The position numbers were made by a program, and so were the translations under genes. From contig JAEYRT010000115.1 in assembly GCA_023435325.1 (NCBI GenBank), forward strand, positions 1 through 9,462: DNA of 9,462 nucleotides, given 5' to 3'. This DNA is from Pseudomonadota bacterium. Lineage in GTDB: Bacteria; Pseudomonadota; Gammaproteobacteria; Burkholderiales; Burkholderiaceae_C. This document shows positions 1 through 6,900 of this stretch, one piece after another (position 1 is the stretch's first letter; each line of letters begins with the position of its first letter). A model generated the notes under the pieces. That model was not told where the DNA came from. It saw only the letters and a list, made by a program, of their open reading frames with translations, and did no database searches.

Positions 1-593
1 GCCCAGGCCTGCACACCTTGCCAGCCCAGCAAGTCCGGCAGCATGGCAGCGGCACCGACCGCCCCCAGCATCATGCCCATGCGCGCCAGCAGGCCTACGT
101 CATGGCGCTGCGCCCACAGGCCGCGAATGCCGAAATGGCGCACCTGGCCCGCACGCAGGCGCATGGTTTCGCGCCCCGCCTGCGCCTGTTCATTCATGAC
201 GGCGTACAGCGCCTGCACAGACTCCACCTCCTGCGCCGTGGGCTTGTTGCGCACCGACAGGTAACCCAGGGGTTTGCCGTCTTCCATGATGGGGGTGACG
301 TTGGCACGCACCCAGTAATGGTCCCCATTCTTGCGGCGATTCTTCACAATGCCCGTCCAGGGGTAGCCATGCGCAATCGTGCGCCACATATCCTTGAACG
401 CTGCCGCCGGCATGTCGGGGTGGCGAACCAGGTTATGCGGCTGCCCCATCAACTCCTCATAGGTATAGCCACTCACCCGTACGAATGCAGGGTTGCAATG
501 GGTAATTTCACCTTTGGCATTGGTCACAGAGACCAACAACTCATTGCCCGGAAAGTCGTAATTGTTTTGGGTAACTGGGAGGTTGGTTCGCAC
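1..593 (-). CDS. aer: Aer-like PAS-domain energy-taxis receptor (methyl-accepting chemotaxis protein), partial, N-terminal part
   Basis: The first 197 residues are visible; the gene runs off the left edge with no stop codon. The product is an Aer-type redox/energy-taxis receptor: a cytoplasmic FAD-binding PAS domain senses the electron-transport state, and a membrane anchor with a C-terminal signalling domain (outside the window) would drive CheA. The PAS domain (about residues 10-120) is colinear with E. coli Aer without gaps, including GQPHNLVRHPDMP (50-62) and GIVKNRRKNGDHYWVRAN (81-98). Residues known to matter for FAD binding in E. coli Aer (R57, H58, D60, W79) sit at the same numbers here. 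A hydrophobic segment begins near residue 167 and continues to the edge, as expected for the membrane anchor. The start is GTG (591-593) with TTGGAGA a few bases upstream; it gives MRTNLPVTQ, the usual N-terminus of this family. Family assignment is firm; taxis function is inferred. Confidence 0.9.
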   Translation of the reverse strand, partial: MRTNLPVTQNNYDFPGNELLVSVTNAKGEITHCNPAFVRVSGYTYEELMGQPHNLVRHPDMPAAAFKDMWRTIAHGYPWTGIVKNRRKNGDHYWVRANVTPIMEDGKPLGYLSVRNKPTAQEVESVQALYAVMNEQAQAGRETMRLRAGQVRHFGIRGLWAQRHDVGLLARMGMMLGAVGAAAMLPDLLGWQGVQAW

Positions 594-892
594 ACAAAAT
601 CTCCAAACTGACAAGCCCTCGGGATCAAATATTCACCGAATGGACTTGCGGGAAAACCATGGATCATCGCATAGCCACGAAATGATTGCCAACAGTCACA
701 AAAATTCTCAAACACTTTGTAAGTACTGTTTTTTGTTTAAGTGGCTGCTTACTTGAAACCTTTTATGGCTTTTTGATGACGGCGTGATTCGCGGTGTGTC
801 TCCCTCCATGCAAAACGCCTTGCAGCCATTCGGGATTCGCCCAGTTCTCACCGTAGAGGAAAGCCTGTTCCCAGGCTGCGCGCAAACAAGCC
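594..892. other. Intergenic region between dinB and the aer-like gene
   Basis: About 300 bp without a convincing gene. The left half (roughly 640-780) is AT-richer than the surrounding genes and would hold the promoter of the aer-like gene, but I see no confident -35/-10 pair and no clear FliA-type (sigma-28) site on the minus strand. A short hairpin (862-877) just past the dinB stop is listed separately. Open frames crossing this region are short, lack family-like sequence and overlap real genes. Confidence 0.6.
858..877 (-). terminator. Possible weak terminator after dinB
   Basis: On the minus strand, 15 bases past the dinB stop, AGCCTG-GGAA-CAGGCT forms a perfect 6-bp stem closed by a GNRA-type tetraloop, followed by TTTCC. 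The stem is good but the T-run is short, so termination may be partial. This leaves open read-through from dinB into the aer-like gene. Confidence 0.35.
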
Positions 893-2137
893 CTAATCAA
901 AAAGCGGCAGGGAAAAAGGATCTGCCTGCGGTGCACTTCTGCGCGCACTGACCAACACCTCACCCTGGGCCTGCTGGGTCTGCGCATCCCAGTGCACCAG
1001 ACTGCCAACGCGTACACCCAGCAAACGAATGCTTTGCTCCAGCGGAACGCGCTTGAGGCACTGCCCTGCGATCTGGCGGATGACGGTCGCATCCTGCGTG
1101 AACTGCTCCACCGTGATTTCACGCGTCACGATTTTGAAATTGGCATAACGCAGCTTCACGCCAATCGTGCGACCGGCATAGCCCTTGCGTTGCAAATCCT
1201 CCGCCACGCGCTGGCACAGGTGCGTGAAGATGCGGCCCAGCTCCACCCTGTCTGGCCTGGCATGCAGGTCACGGGCAAAGGTCGTCTCCCGGCTCATGCT
1301 CACGGGCTCACTCTCGGTCACCACGGCCCGATCATCCATGCCATGCGAGGCTGCATGCAGCCACGTTCCATACGCTTTGCCAAAGTGCTGCACCAGCCAC
1401 GACATGGGTCGCTGAGCCAGTTCACCAATGGTCGTGATACCCAATGCCTGCAGCTTGGCGCCGGCTTTGGGGCCGATACCGTTGATCTTTCGACAGGGCA
1501 ATGGCCAGATCTGCGTCTGCAGATCTTCTGGCTGGATGATGGAGATTCCGTTGGGTTTGTTGAATTCGCTGGCCATTTTGGCCAGCAACTTGTTGGGCGC
1601 AACGCCAATTGAGCAGGTCAGCCCCGTGGCTGCAAAAATGGCTTGCTGCAACTGCTGTGCCAGCACACGCCCTGCTTCGGCCTGGCCCAGAGGCACCTGG
1701 GTGAAGTCAATGTACACCTCGTCCACCCCCCGGTCTTCCATGACCGGCGCGATGGACAAAATCACCTCCTTGAACAGGCGCGAATAGTGGCGGTAACGCA
1801 CAAAGTCGATGGGCAGCAAAATGGCCTGCGGGCACAGCTTGGCGGCTTTCATCATGCCCATGGCCGAACCCACGCCGAACTGCCTGGCGGGGTAAGTGGC
1901 CGTGGTGATCACCCCGCGCCCCACGTACTGTCCCAGGCGCGGGAAGGCCTGCAGTGGAATGTTTTCCAGCGCCCCCCATTGCGCGAGTTGCCTTGCCTCG
2001 TGCTCCGGGGTGTGGCGACTGCCACCAATGACCACGGGCTGCCCCTGCAGTTGCGGATAGCGCAACAACTCCACCGATGCAAAGAAAGCATCCATGTCGA
2101 GGTGGGCGATGCGACGGGGCAGGCGGAAATCAGGCAC
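893..2137 (-). CDS. dinB: DNA polymerase IV (Y-family translesion polymerase)
   Basis: A 414-residue Y-family polymerase that copies past damaged template bases with low fidelity in the cytoplasm. The palm motif LDMDAFFASVE (13-23) supplies catalytic D14 and the steric-gate F19; VDEVYID (138-144) supplies catalytic D139 and E140. CSIGVAPNKLLAKMAS (175-190) is the conserved Y-family block. The little-finger domain spans about 280-385, and the C-terminus SLPLFD fits a beta-clamp-binding tail. It is longer than the 351-residue E. coli protein mainly because about 30 extra residues (41-73) lie between the GGS and RGVI motifs of the fingers region; I recall the same insertion in other Burkholderiales. 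The start is GTG (2135-2137). An in-frame TAG, which is also the eamA stop, lies 21 bases upstream, and the next ATG falls inside the catalytic motif, so GTG is forced. Its Shine-Dalgarno is poor, suggesting coupling to eamA. No LexA-type box was found upstream. Confidence 0.96.
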   Translation of the reverse strand: MPDFRLPRRIAHLDMDAFFASVELLRYPQLQGQPVVIGGSRHTPEHEARQLAQWGALENIPLQAFPRLGQYVGRGVITTATYPARQFGVGSAMGMMKAAKLCPQAILLPIDFVRYRHYSRLFKEVILSIAPVMEDRGVDEVYIDFTQVPLGQAEAGRVLAQQLQQAIFAATGLTCSIGVAPNKLLAKMASEFNKPNGISIIQPEDLQTQIWPLPCRKINGIGPKAGAKLQALGITTIGELAQRPMSWLVQHFGKAYGTWLHAASHGMDDRAVVTESEPVSMSRETTFARDLHARPDRVELGRIFTHLCQRVAEDLQRKGYAGRTIGVKLRYANFKIVTREITVEQFTQDATVIRQIAGQCLKRVPLEQSIRLLGVRVGSLVHWDAQTQQAQGEVLVSARRSAPQADPFSLPLFD

Positions 2138-2158
2138 CCCGCTATTGTCCAGGAAGCG

Positions 2159-3091
2159 CTATATGCCCTGCATGCAGATCAGGACCAGACCCACCCCCAC
2201 CAGCGCCATACCGCATTGCTCAAGCCTGCTCATGTTCTCACTGAACACGCGGCGGGAAACCACGTAGCTGAACAGCACTTCGATCAGCCCCAGCGTCCGC
2301 ACCGCCGCCGCATCCTGCATGGCATAAGCCGTAAACCAGGCCAGCGATGCTGCGGCACCCATGGAACCTGCCAGCAGGGACACACGCCATGCACGCACAA
2401 TGGGGGCGATGCCTTGCGGCGTTTTGAACGCCACCCATGCACCCAGAAAAATAGTTTGCAGGGTCTGTGCGATCAGCACCCCCCAGCCACCCGACAGCCA
2501 CGGCGTTGAAGCCTGCAAGGCCAGTGCCCCACCACGGAAGCCGATCACCGCAATCGCAAAACAGGCTCCGCACAACAAGCCGTACAGTGCGGATTTGCTG
2601 CACCATGCCTGTAGGCTGAAGATCTGCCCGCGCGGCGGCAATGACAGCAGCAGCACGCCCAGTGTGGCCAGTACCATGGCCACCAAAGCCAGGGCCGTGG
2701 GCAACTCCTGCAGGAACACAGCAGCGAACAGAGCCACCTGCAAGATTTCGGTTTTAGACAGCGTCACGGCCACAGCGAAGTTGCGCTCTTTCATGGCCAG
2801 CAGCAGTGCAGCCGTGGCGGCCACCTGGAAAAAAGCACCCATGGCAATCCAGCCCAGGTAGGCCCAGCTGAATTTGGGCAACTCGGGGGTCTGCTGCGGC
2901 AGCACGTACAGCAACAGCACAAACACCGCAGCGAACGGCAGCCCGTACACAAAGCGCACCAAGGTGGCAGACAGCGTGCCCAATTGCGCAGTCAAAGAAC
3001 GCTGCGCCGTGTTGCGCACGGTTTGAGCGGCAGCAGCAAACAGGGTGAAGAGCACCCACAACCAGCTTGTTTCTTGAAGAGACCAGGACAT
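2159..3091 (-). CDS. EamA/DMT-superfamily transporter
   Basis: A 310-residue inner-membrane protein of the drug/metabolite transporter superfamily. About ten hydrophobic segments are visible (near residues 10-27, 36-60, 76-100, 110-125, 130-150, 168-190, 200-222, 236-257, 262-280 and 290-308), in the pattern of two five-helix EamA repeats. The end, with GLIEVLFSYVVSRRVFSE (268-285) and a final helix, is typical of EamA proteins. Substrate cannot be told from sequence; the family includes exporters of amino acids and metabolites. I chose ATG at 3089-3091 because the product then starts with MSWSLQETSWLWVLF, the usual family start. A GTG at 3113-3115 would add eight residues; neither site has a strong Shine-Dalgarno. 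The stop lies 21 bp before the dinB start, so the two genes are probably one transcript. Confidence 0.88.
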   Translation of the reverse strand: MSWSLQETSWLWVLFTLFAAAAQTVRNTAQRSLTAQLGTLSATLVRFVYGLPFAAVFVLLLYVLPQQTPELPKFSWAYLGWIAMGAFFQVAATAALLLAMKERNFAVAVTLSKTEILQVALFAAVFLQELPTALALVAMVLATLGVLLLSLPPRGQIFSLQAWCSKSALYGLLCGACFAIAVIGFRGGALALQASTPWLSGGWGVLIAQTLQTIFLGAWVAFKTPQGIAPIVRAWRVSLLAGSMGAAASLAWFTAYAMQDAAAVRTLGLIEVLFSYVVSRRVFSENMSRLEQCGMALVGVGLVLICMQGI

Positions 3092-3415
3092 CACAACGCA
3101 CAATTGCGCCAGCACAACGCTAGCGCAGGCAGCATAGCCAGCTCTCGGTTAACAGCGCCGCGCACATTGGCGATGGTGGCCGCTGTGTACGACGATGCAG
3201 CGGGCATCGCAGCCGCATTGCCAAACCAAGCTTTCCAAAATTCAGAAGCACATAGCGCTTACCAGTACTGGATTTCAGATACAAAAGTATTTGAACCCTT
3301 TATCTTTATTACCTAAGCAGCTCTTCTTTTTAGCAAGATACAGCCCCTTAAAAACGGCCTGGAATAAAAAGAGCCTGGAAAGACCAGGCTCCTGACACGA
3401 CCGTAGTGGTAGAGA
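3092..3415. other. Intergenic region between the YidB-OmpA gene and eamA
   Basis: About 320 bp without a credible gene. The end next to the YidB-OmpA gene holds a strong terminator (listed separately). The middle (about 3230-3360) is AT-rich and probably contains the eamA-dinB promoter on the minus strand, but I could not pick a convincing -35/-10 pair. No LexA-type CTGT-N8-ACAG site was found here. Confidence 0.6.
3361..3391 (-). terminator. Rho-independent terminator of the YidB-OmpA gene
   Basis: Read on the minus strand, 24 bases after the stop codon, GAGCCTGG-TCTTT-CCAGGCTC forms a perfect 8-bp GC-rich stem with a 5-base loop, followed directly by TTTTTATT. This is a textbook intrinsic terminator and marks the gene as a separate unit from eamA-dinB. 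Confidence 0.88.
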
Positions 3416-4909
3416 TCAACGGCGCAGCATCACGTCCACGCGCCGGGCTTCTGCATGGGTCGATGCACTGGCTGTGGTGTCGGCAGGTTTTTCCAGCACG
3501 GCACGCTCTGCAGGAACGCCGGCAGACTCCAGCGCCGCCTTCACGGCCTGGGCCCGCTCCTTGGACAGTTCCGCATTACGCGCTGCGTCGCCCGTCGGAT
3601 CGTTGAAGCCGGAGATATAGGCCGTCACGTCAGGGTTGGCTTTCAGAAACTCCACCAAAGGCTTGGCTTTCTCTGCAAAAACCTGGGCCACATCTGTCTT
3701 GTCCGTATCAAAGAACACGCGCAGCACAGGCATGCCGTTGTGCATGTCGTCCAACACGTCCGCTCCTTCAGGGGCGGTGAAGTTGGCGGGTGCCGTGAAG
3801 GCTGCATCTGTACTTGTACTTGTCTCGGTATTGGTAGTGGAGGAAGTGGTGTCAGTTTCGCCGGTCGTACCGGTACCGGTCCCAGCATCCGTGCCAGTGC
3901 CAGTGCCGGTACTGGTCGCTGCGGTGCTGCTCGCGCTGGTGTCGCTGCCTGGCACGGCGTTCAGGCTGCTGCCGGTCGCGCCGCTGTCAACGTTGTTATC
4001 GGTGCTGCTTCCGGTCGTGCTCGAAGGTGTCGCGCCGGAGGTGTTGCTGGCGTCAGGGGTACCTGAGGTACCAGAAGCAGCATCCGGTGTTGTGGTGGTT
4101 CCCAGTGCATTGCCCTCGGTCGCCGATGTCGTGCTGCTGCCGCTCGCCATACCGTTGTCATTGGTCGTCGCACCACCATTGGTGGTCGCATCACCGACAG
4201 AGCCGGGCGCCGGTGCCGGTGTGATGCCGCTGATGGCAGGTTCCGTGGTGGTCGGTGGCGCGGCATCAGGCGCTGGCGTGACGGGCGTAGCAGGTGTGGC
4301 TGGAGACGAGGTGGTATCGGCGGGGGCACGATCCCTGCTGCAATAGCTCACCCCGAAAATCACGACCAGGGCTGCGATCAACCAGGGCAGCCATTTGCCT
4401 AGCCCACCGCTGCTGCTGGGCTCATCCACTGCCCGCGCTGCGACGCGCGGTGGCGGTACCGCACCAGCGCTGGCAGAAGCCGTTGTCGCACCCAGCCCTA
4501 GCATGGCATTGCCCTCACGCAACATGCCATCAAATTCGGCAGGCAAGGTCGCGGGAATGGTGCCATCCGGCGTCATGCGTCCGATCAGGACTGGCAGGAT
4601 ACCGGCGACTGCAGCCACCACTTTGTCCCGGGTCAGCCCGAGGAGCTTGCCCGCTTGGGTCAAGAAATCATGGCCTGTGCCCAGCACCGTTTCCACCTGG
4701 GCGGTGGTGGGGGTCTCAGGAATGGCCTCGTTGCTTACCCAGGTGTTGACCATGCCGCCCCAACCCGCTTTGCGGAATTTCTCCAGAAAACCAGAAAGGC
4801 CACCTGTCGCGGGGTTGTTGATGTAAGCCACCAACATTTGCACCAAAGGGCGACCCTGATCGGCCAAGCCCCACCGCGCACTGATTTCTCGTATCAAGCT
4901 ATCCAACAT
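3416..4909 (-). CDS. Membrane-anchored YidB (DUF937)-OmpA fusion protein with long Ser/Thr/Gly/Ala linker
   Basis: A 497-residue protein in four parts. Residues 1 to about 138 resemble YidB/DUF937 proteins (GGLSGFLEKFRKAG, then a Val-Gly-rich helix region and LIGRMTPDGTIP). Residues 173-191 form one membrane helix (WLPWLIAALVVIFGVSY). Residues 192 to about 382 are a low-complexity Thr/Ser/Gly/Ala/Pro linker. Residues 394-497 are an OmpA C-terminal domain, with the peptidoglycan-contacting Asp (437, in GFNDPTGD) and Arg (452, in LSKERA) at the usual 15-residue spacing, ending in EARRVDVMLRR. The expected topology is YidB domain in the cytoplasm and OmpA domain gripping peptidoglycan in the periplasm, so it could tether the inner membrane to the wall. 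The start ATG (4907-4909) has AAGGAG five bases upstream; upstream in-frame codons are leader. Domain calls are firm; cellular role is unknown. Confidence 0.9.
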   Translation of the reverse strand: MLDSLIREISARWGLADQGRPLVQMLVAYINNPATGGLSGFLEKFRKAGWGGMVNTWVSNEAIPETPTTAQVETVLGTGHDFLTQAGKLLGLTRDKVVAAVAGILPVLIGRMTPDGTIPATLPAEFDGMLREGNAMLGLGATTASASAGAVPPPRVAARAVDEPSSSGGLGKWLPWLIAALVVIFGVSYCSRDRAPADTTSSPATPATPVTPAPDAAPPTTTEPAISGITPAPAPGSVGDATTNGGATTNDNGMASGSSTTSATEGNALGTTTTPDAASGTSGTPDASNTSGATPSSTTGSSTDNNVDSGATGSSLNAVPGSDTSASSTAATSTGTGTGTDAGTGTGTTGETDTTSSTTNTETSTSTDAAFTAPANFTAPEGADVLDDMHNGMPVLRVFFDTDKTDVAQVFAEKAKPLVEFLKANPDVTAYISGFNDPTGDAARNAELSKERAQAVKAALESAGVPAERAVLEKPADTTASASTHAEARRVDVMLRR

Positions 4910-4914
4910 GTTCA

Positions 4915-4920
4915 CTCCTT
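4915..4920 (-). promoter_or_regulatory. Shine-Dalgarno site that fixes the start of the YidB-OmpA gene
   Basis: AAGGAG on the minus strand, five bases before ATG 4907-4909. It is the strongest ribosome-binding site in the window and shows that the longer reading frame opening at 4957 is not the true start. Confidence 0.85.
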
Positions 4921-4936
4921 TCGTGCCATCAGGACG

Positions 4937-4955
4937 GCCGTGCGTATCACACGGC
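4937..4955 (-). promoter_or_regulatory. Hairpin in the leader of the YidB-OmpA gene
   Basis: GCCGTG-N7-CACGGC is a perfect 6-bp inverted repeat lying 17 bases upstream of the Shine-Dalgarno site. It could be an mRNA hairpin or a small operator. Function is inferred only from position. Confidence 0.35.
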
Positions 4956-5003
4956 AAGATGTGAACTATTTAGAAATAAGTCTTTGCTCCGAGGTGTAGG
5001 AAT

Positions 5004-5040
5004 TGCGCCCCCAAAGTAGGGCGCATCTTCGTAGTTACAA
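5004..5040 (-). promoter_or_regulatory. Candidate promoter of the YidB-OmpA gene with an inverted repeat around the -10
   Basis: On the minus strand, TTGTAA (5040-5035) and TACTTT (5018-5013) are separated by 16 bases, a fair sigma-70 pair. The -10 lies inside the 8-base centre of the perfect inverted repeat TGCGCCC-N8-GGGCGCA (5004-5025), which could be an operator. Transcription would start near 5006, about 100 bases before the ATG. The match is modest and other choices exist in this AT-richer stretch. Confidence 0.35.
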
Positions 5041-5063
5041 ACCCCTACATCACTGCAACAACG

Positions 5064-5093
5064 GAAAAGCCACTGCACAAATGGCAGTGGCTT
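5064..5093 (-). terminator. Rho-independent terminator after lldD
   Basis: AAGCCACTGC-N7-GCAGTGGCTT forms a perfect 10-bp stem (5067-5076 with 5084-5093). Read on the minus strand it is followed by TTCC after the terminal TT, giving TTTTCC; on the plus strand it is followed by CGTTTT. It lies about 70 bases past the lldD stop and separates lldD from the YidB-OmpA promoter. Confidence 0.8.
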
Positions 5094-5161
5094 CGTTTTG
5101 CGTCGTGGCTACTTTTGCTCCCGGCTCAGCCCAACGTTAACCCCCTGATATTCGGGTTCAG

Positions 5162-6388
5162 TCATAGGGACTCTATTACTGCGCGGTCCCGATGGGGTGC
5201 AAGCTCGGCTTCATCGAAGCGATATGGCAAAGGGTAGGTGCCGGGCAGCAGGATTTCCTTACCCACGCGGTTGATATTGGTGTGCCCGCAAAAAGCCATG
5301 GTGGTATCGAGTTCTTTGTGGATGATTTGCAGTGCCCTGGTCACACCAGCCTGCCCCAACGCCCCGAGCCCATACAGAAAGCTCCGGCCAATCAAGGTAC
5401 CCTGCGCCCCCAGCGCGCGTGCCTTGAGCACGTCCTGACCGCTGCGGATGCCACCATCCACCCAGACTTCCATGTCTTTGCCTGCCGCTTCGACCATGCT
5501 GGGCAGTGCCTCGATCGAGGAGGGCGCGCCGTCGAGTTGACGGCCTCCGTGGTTACTCACCACCAGCGCATCGGCACCGCTTTGCACCGCCAGTCGTGCA
5601 TCTTCAGGGTCCATCAGTCCTTTGAGAATCAGCTTGCCGCCCCAGCGCTTTTTGATCCACTCCACATCCCGCCAGTTCAGCGTCGGGTCGAACTGCTCTG
5701 CCGTCCATGCCGCCAGCGATGACATGTCTGCCACACCATCGGCATGCCCCACGATATTGCCAAAGCTGCGACGCTGGGTGCCCAGCATGCCCCAGCACCA
5801 ATGAGGCTTGGTCGCGAGGTTAAGCAGATTTCGCAACGTGGGTTTGGGTGGTGTGGACAGGCCGTTTTTGATGTCCTTGTGGCGCTGACCCAAAATCTGC
5901 AAATCCAAGGTCAGCTGCAACGCCGAGCAGTTGGCGGCTTTGGCGCGGTCGATCAAGCGCTCCATGAAAGCTTTGTCGCGCATCACGTACAGCTGGAACC
6001 AGAAAGGGTGGTGATCGGTGTGTTCGGCAATGTCTTCCAGCGAGCAGATGCTCATGGTGGACAGCGTGAAGGGAATACCAAACGCCTTGGCCGCCCTGGC
6101 CGCCAGAATTTCACCATCAGCATGCTGCATGCCTGTCAGGCCCGTCGGTGCAATGGCTACAGGCATGGCCACATCCTGGCCAAGCATGGTGGTGCGCGTA
6201 CTGCGCCCCTCCATGTTCACCGCTACACGCTGGCGTAGCTTGATTCTTTGAAATTGCGCTTCGTTTTCCCGATACGTACCTTCGGTGTAGGAGCCGGAAT
6301 CCACATAGTCATAAAACATGCGCGGTACACGGCGTTGAGCCAGAACGCGCAGGTCTTCGATGCAGGTAATTTTGGTCAGTTCTGCCAC
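5162..6388 (-). CDS. lldD: FMN-dependent L-lactate dehydrogenase (alpha-hydroxy-acid oxidase family)
   Basis: A 408-residue (beta/alpha)8 flavoenzyme that oxidises L-lactate to pyruvate, passing electrons to the quinone pool at the inner face of the membrane. Family residues by comparison with glycolate oxidase: Y28 (YDY), Y134 (FQLY), D162 (TLDLQILGQR), K256 (LILKG), the active-site His280 and Arg283 in SNHGGRQLDGAPSS (278-291), and DGGIRSGQDVLKA (311-323) for the FMN phosphate. Length is close to the E. coli enzyme (396). The start is GTG (6386-6388): an in-frame TAG lies two codons upstream, so no longer start is possible, and the N-terminus AELTKITCIEDLRVLA fits the family. The Shine-Dalgarno is weak. 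It diverges from lldP and shares a control region with LldR-type operators. Other alpha-hydroxy acids could be substrates, but the neighbouring permease and regulator favour lactate. Confidence 0.94.
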   Translation of the reverse strand: MAELTKITCIEDLRVLAQRRVPRMFYDYVDSGSYTEGTYRENEAQFQRIKLRQRVAVNMEGRSTRTTMLGQDVAMPVAIAPTGLTGMQHADGEILAARAAKAFGIPFTLSTMSICSLEDIAEHTDHHPFWFQLYVMRDKAFMERLIDRAKAANCSALQLTLDLQILGQRHKDIKNGLSTPPKPTLRNLLNLATKPHWCWGMLGTQRRSFGNIVGHADGVADMSSLAAWTAEQFDPTLNWRDVEWIKKRWGGKLILKGLMDPEDARLAVQSGADALVVSNHGGRQLDGAPSSIEALPSMVEAAGKDMEVWVDGGIRSGQDVLKARALGAQGTLIGRSFLYGLGALGQAGVTRALQIIHKELDTTMAFCGHTNINRVGKEILLPGTYPLPYRFDEAELAPHRDRAVIESL

Positions 6389-6790
6389 AGGCTAGCTTTC
6401 ACTCATACAGCAACAGCGCATATCGTAGTCCGCCTGAAGTCGCCGGCATCTCCAGCCATTCGACTGACACGCGAAATTGCGCTCCGCCTCAGCGCGCTGA
6501 CCTTCGGCCATCGCGCAGCACCATGAACACCTGCATCAGAAACGACGCTGCCTGCCCACTGCAGCCATAGCGCTCTCTAGCCCATCTTCCACTTGCCGCC
6601 CTCTGCTGTCTGCAGCCGCAGACCGTCATCCTGTGTTCACACCCTTACATGAAGATGCGCGGCGAAAGCTACAAGTAAGTTTACGAAGCAGATTTTTAGC
6701 TGGTTTTTTCAGAAATCACAGGGTTCCCCGCATATCTTCTTTCGTCATGGTTTTGCATCGATATGTGAAAAAGTTTTGTAAATTACTATG

Positions 6791-6803
6791 TTGGTATTAC
6801 CAA
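6791..6803. promoter_or_regulatory. LldR-type operator 1 (lldD side)
   Basis: TTGGTATTACCAA is a palindrome of TTGGT and ACCAA around a 3-base centre. This is the known recognition form of LldR and PdhR, FadR-subfamily GntR regulators. It covers the candidate -10 box of the lldD promoter. A regulator of this family is encoded in the window. Confidence 0.82.
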
Positions 6804-6821
6804 TTTAATAACAGAAAACAA
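6794..6821 (-). promoter_or_regulatory. Candidate lldD promoter
   Basis: On the minus strand TTGTTT (6821-6816) and TAATAC (6799-6794) are separated by 16 bases. The -10 lies wholly inside operator 1, so a bound repressor would block polymerase. The -35 is weak, as usual for regulated promoters. Transcription would start near 6787. Confidence 0.5.
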
Positions 6822-6872
6822 GGGAAAACCCCGCCATTCTCCCGAAAGCTCTGCCAGCACAATCGGCGACTC

Positions 6873-6900
6873 TTATTTTTAATCAAACTATTGGTAATAC
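6873..6900 (+). promoter_or_regulatory. Candidate lldP promoter
   Basis: TTATTT (6873-6878) and TAATAC (6895-6900) with 16 bases between them mirror the lldD promoter. The -10 lies inside operator 2. The -35 matches consensus poorly (two of six), so the assignment rests mainly on symmetry and position. It predicts a leader of roughly 75 bases before the lldP ATG. Confidence 0.4.

Noticed and set aside
18..611. A 197-codon frame on the plus strand at the left edge
   Set aside because: It is antisense to the Aer-like PAS gene, whose minus-strand translation matches E. coli Aer residue for residue in the PAS core.
1643..2509. A 288-codon frame on the plus strand across dinB and eamA
   Set aside because: It spans the ends of two well-supported minus-strand genes, is His/Gln/Arg-rich and resembles no protein family.
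862..3391. Similar terminator stems after dinB (AGCCTG/CAGGCT) and after the YidB-OmpA gene (GAGCCTGG/CCAGGCTC)
   Set aside because: The shared six bases are a common GC-rich stem; loops, tails and flanks differ, so a dispersed repeat family is not supported.
3092..3415. Search for a LexA box controlling eamA-dinB
   Set aside because: No CTGT-N8-ACAG or close variant was found here or near the dinB start, so SOS control cannot be claimed.
3636..4346. A 236-codon Val/Pro-rich frame on the plus strand
   Set aside because: It is antisense to the Thr/Ser/Gly/Ala linker of the YidB-OmpA gene; the Val-Pro repeats are simply the complement of those codons.
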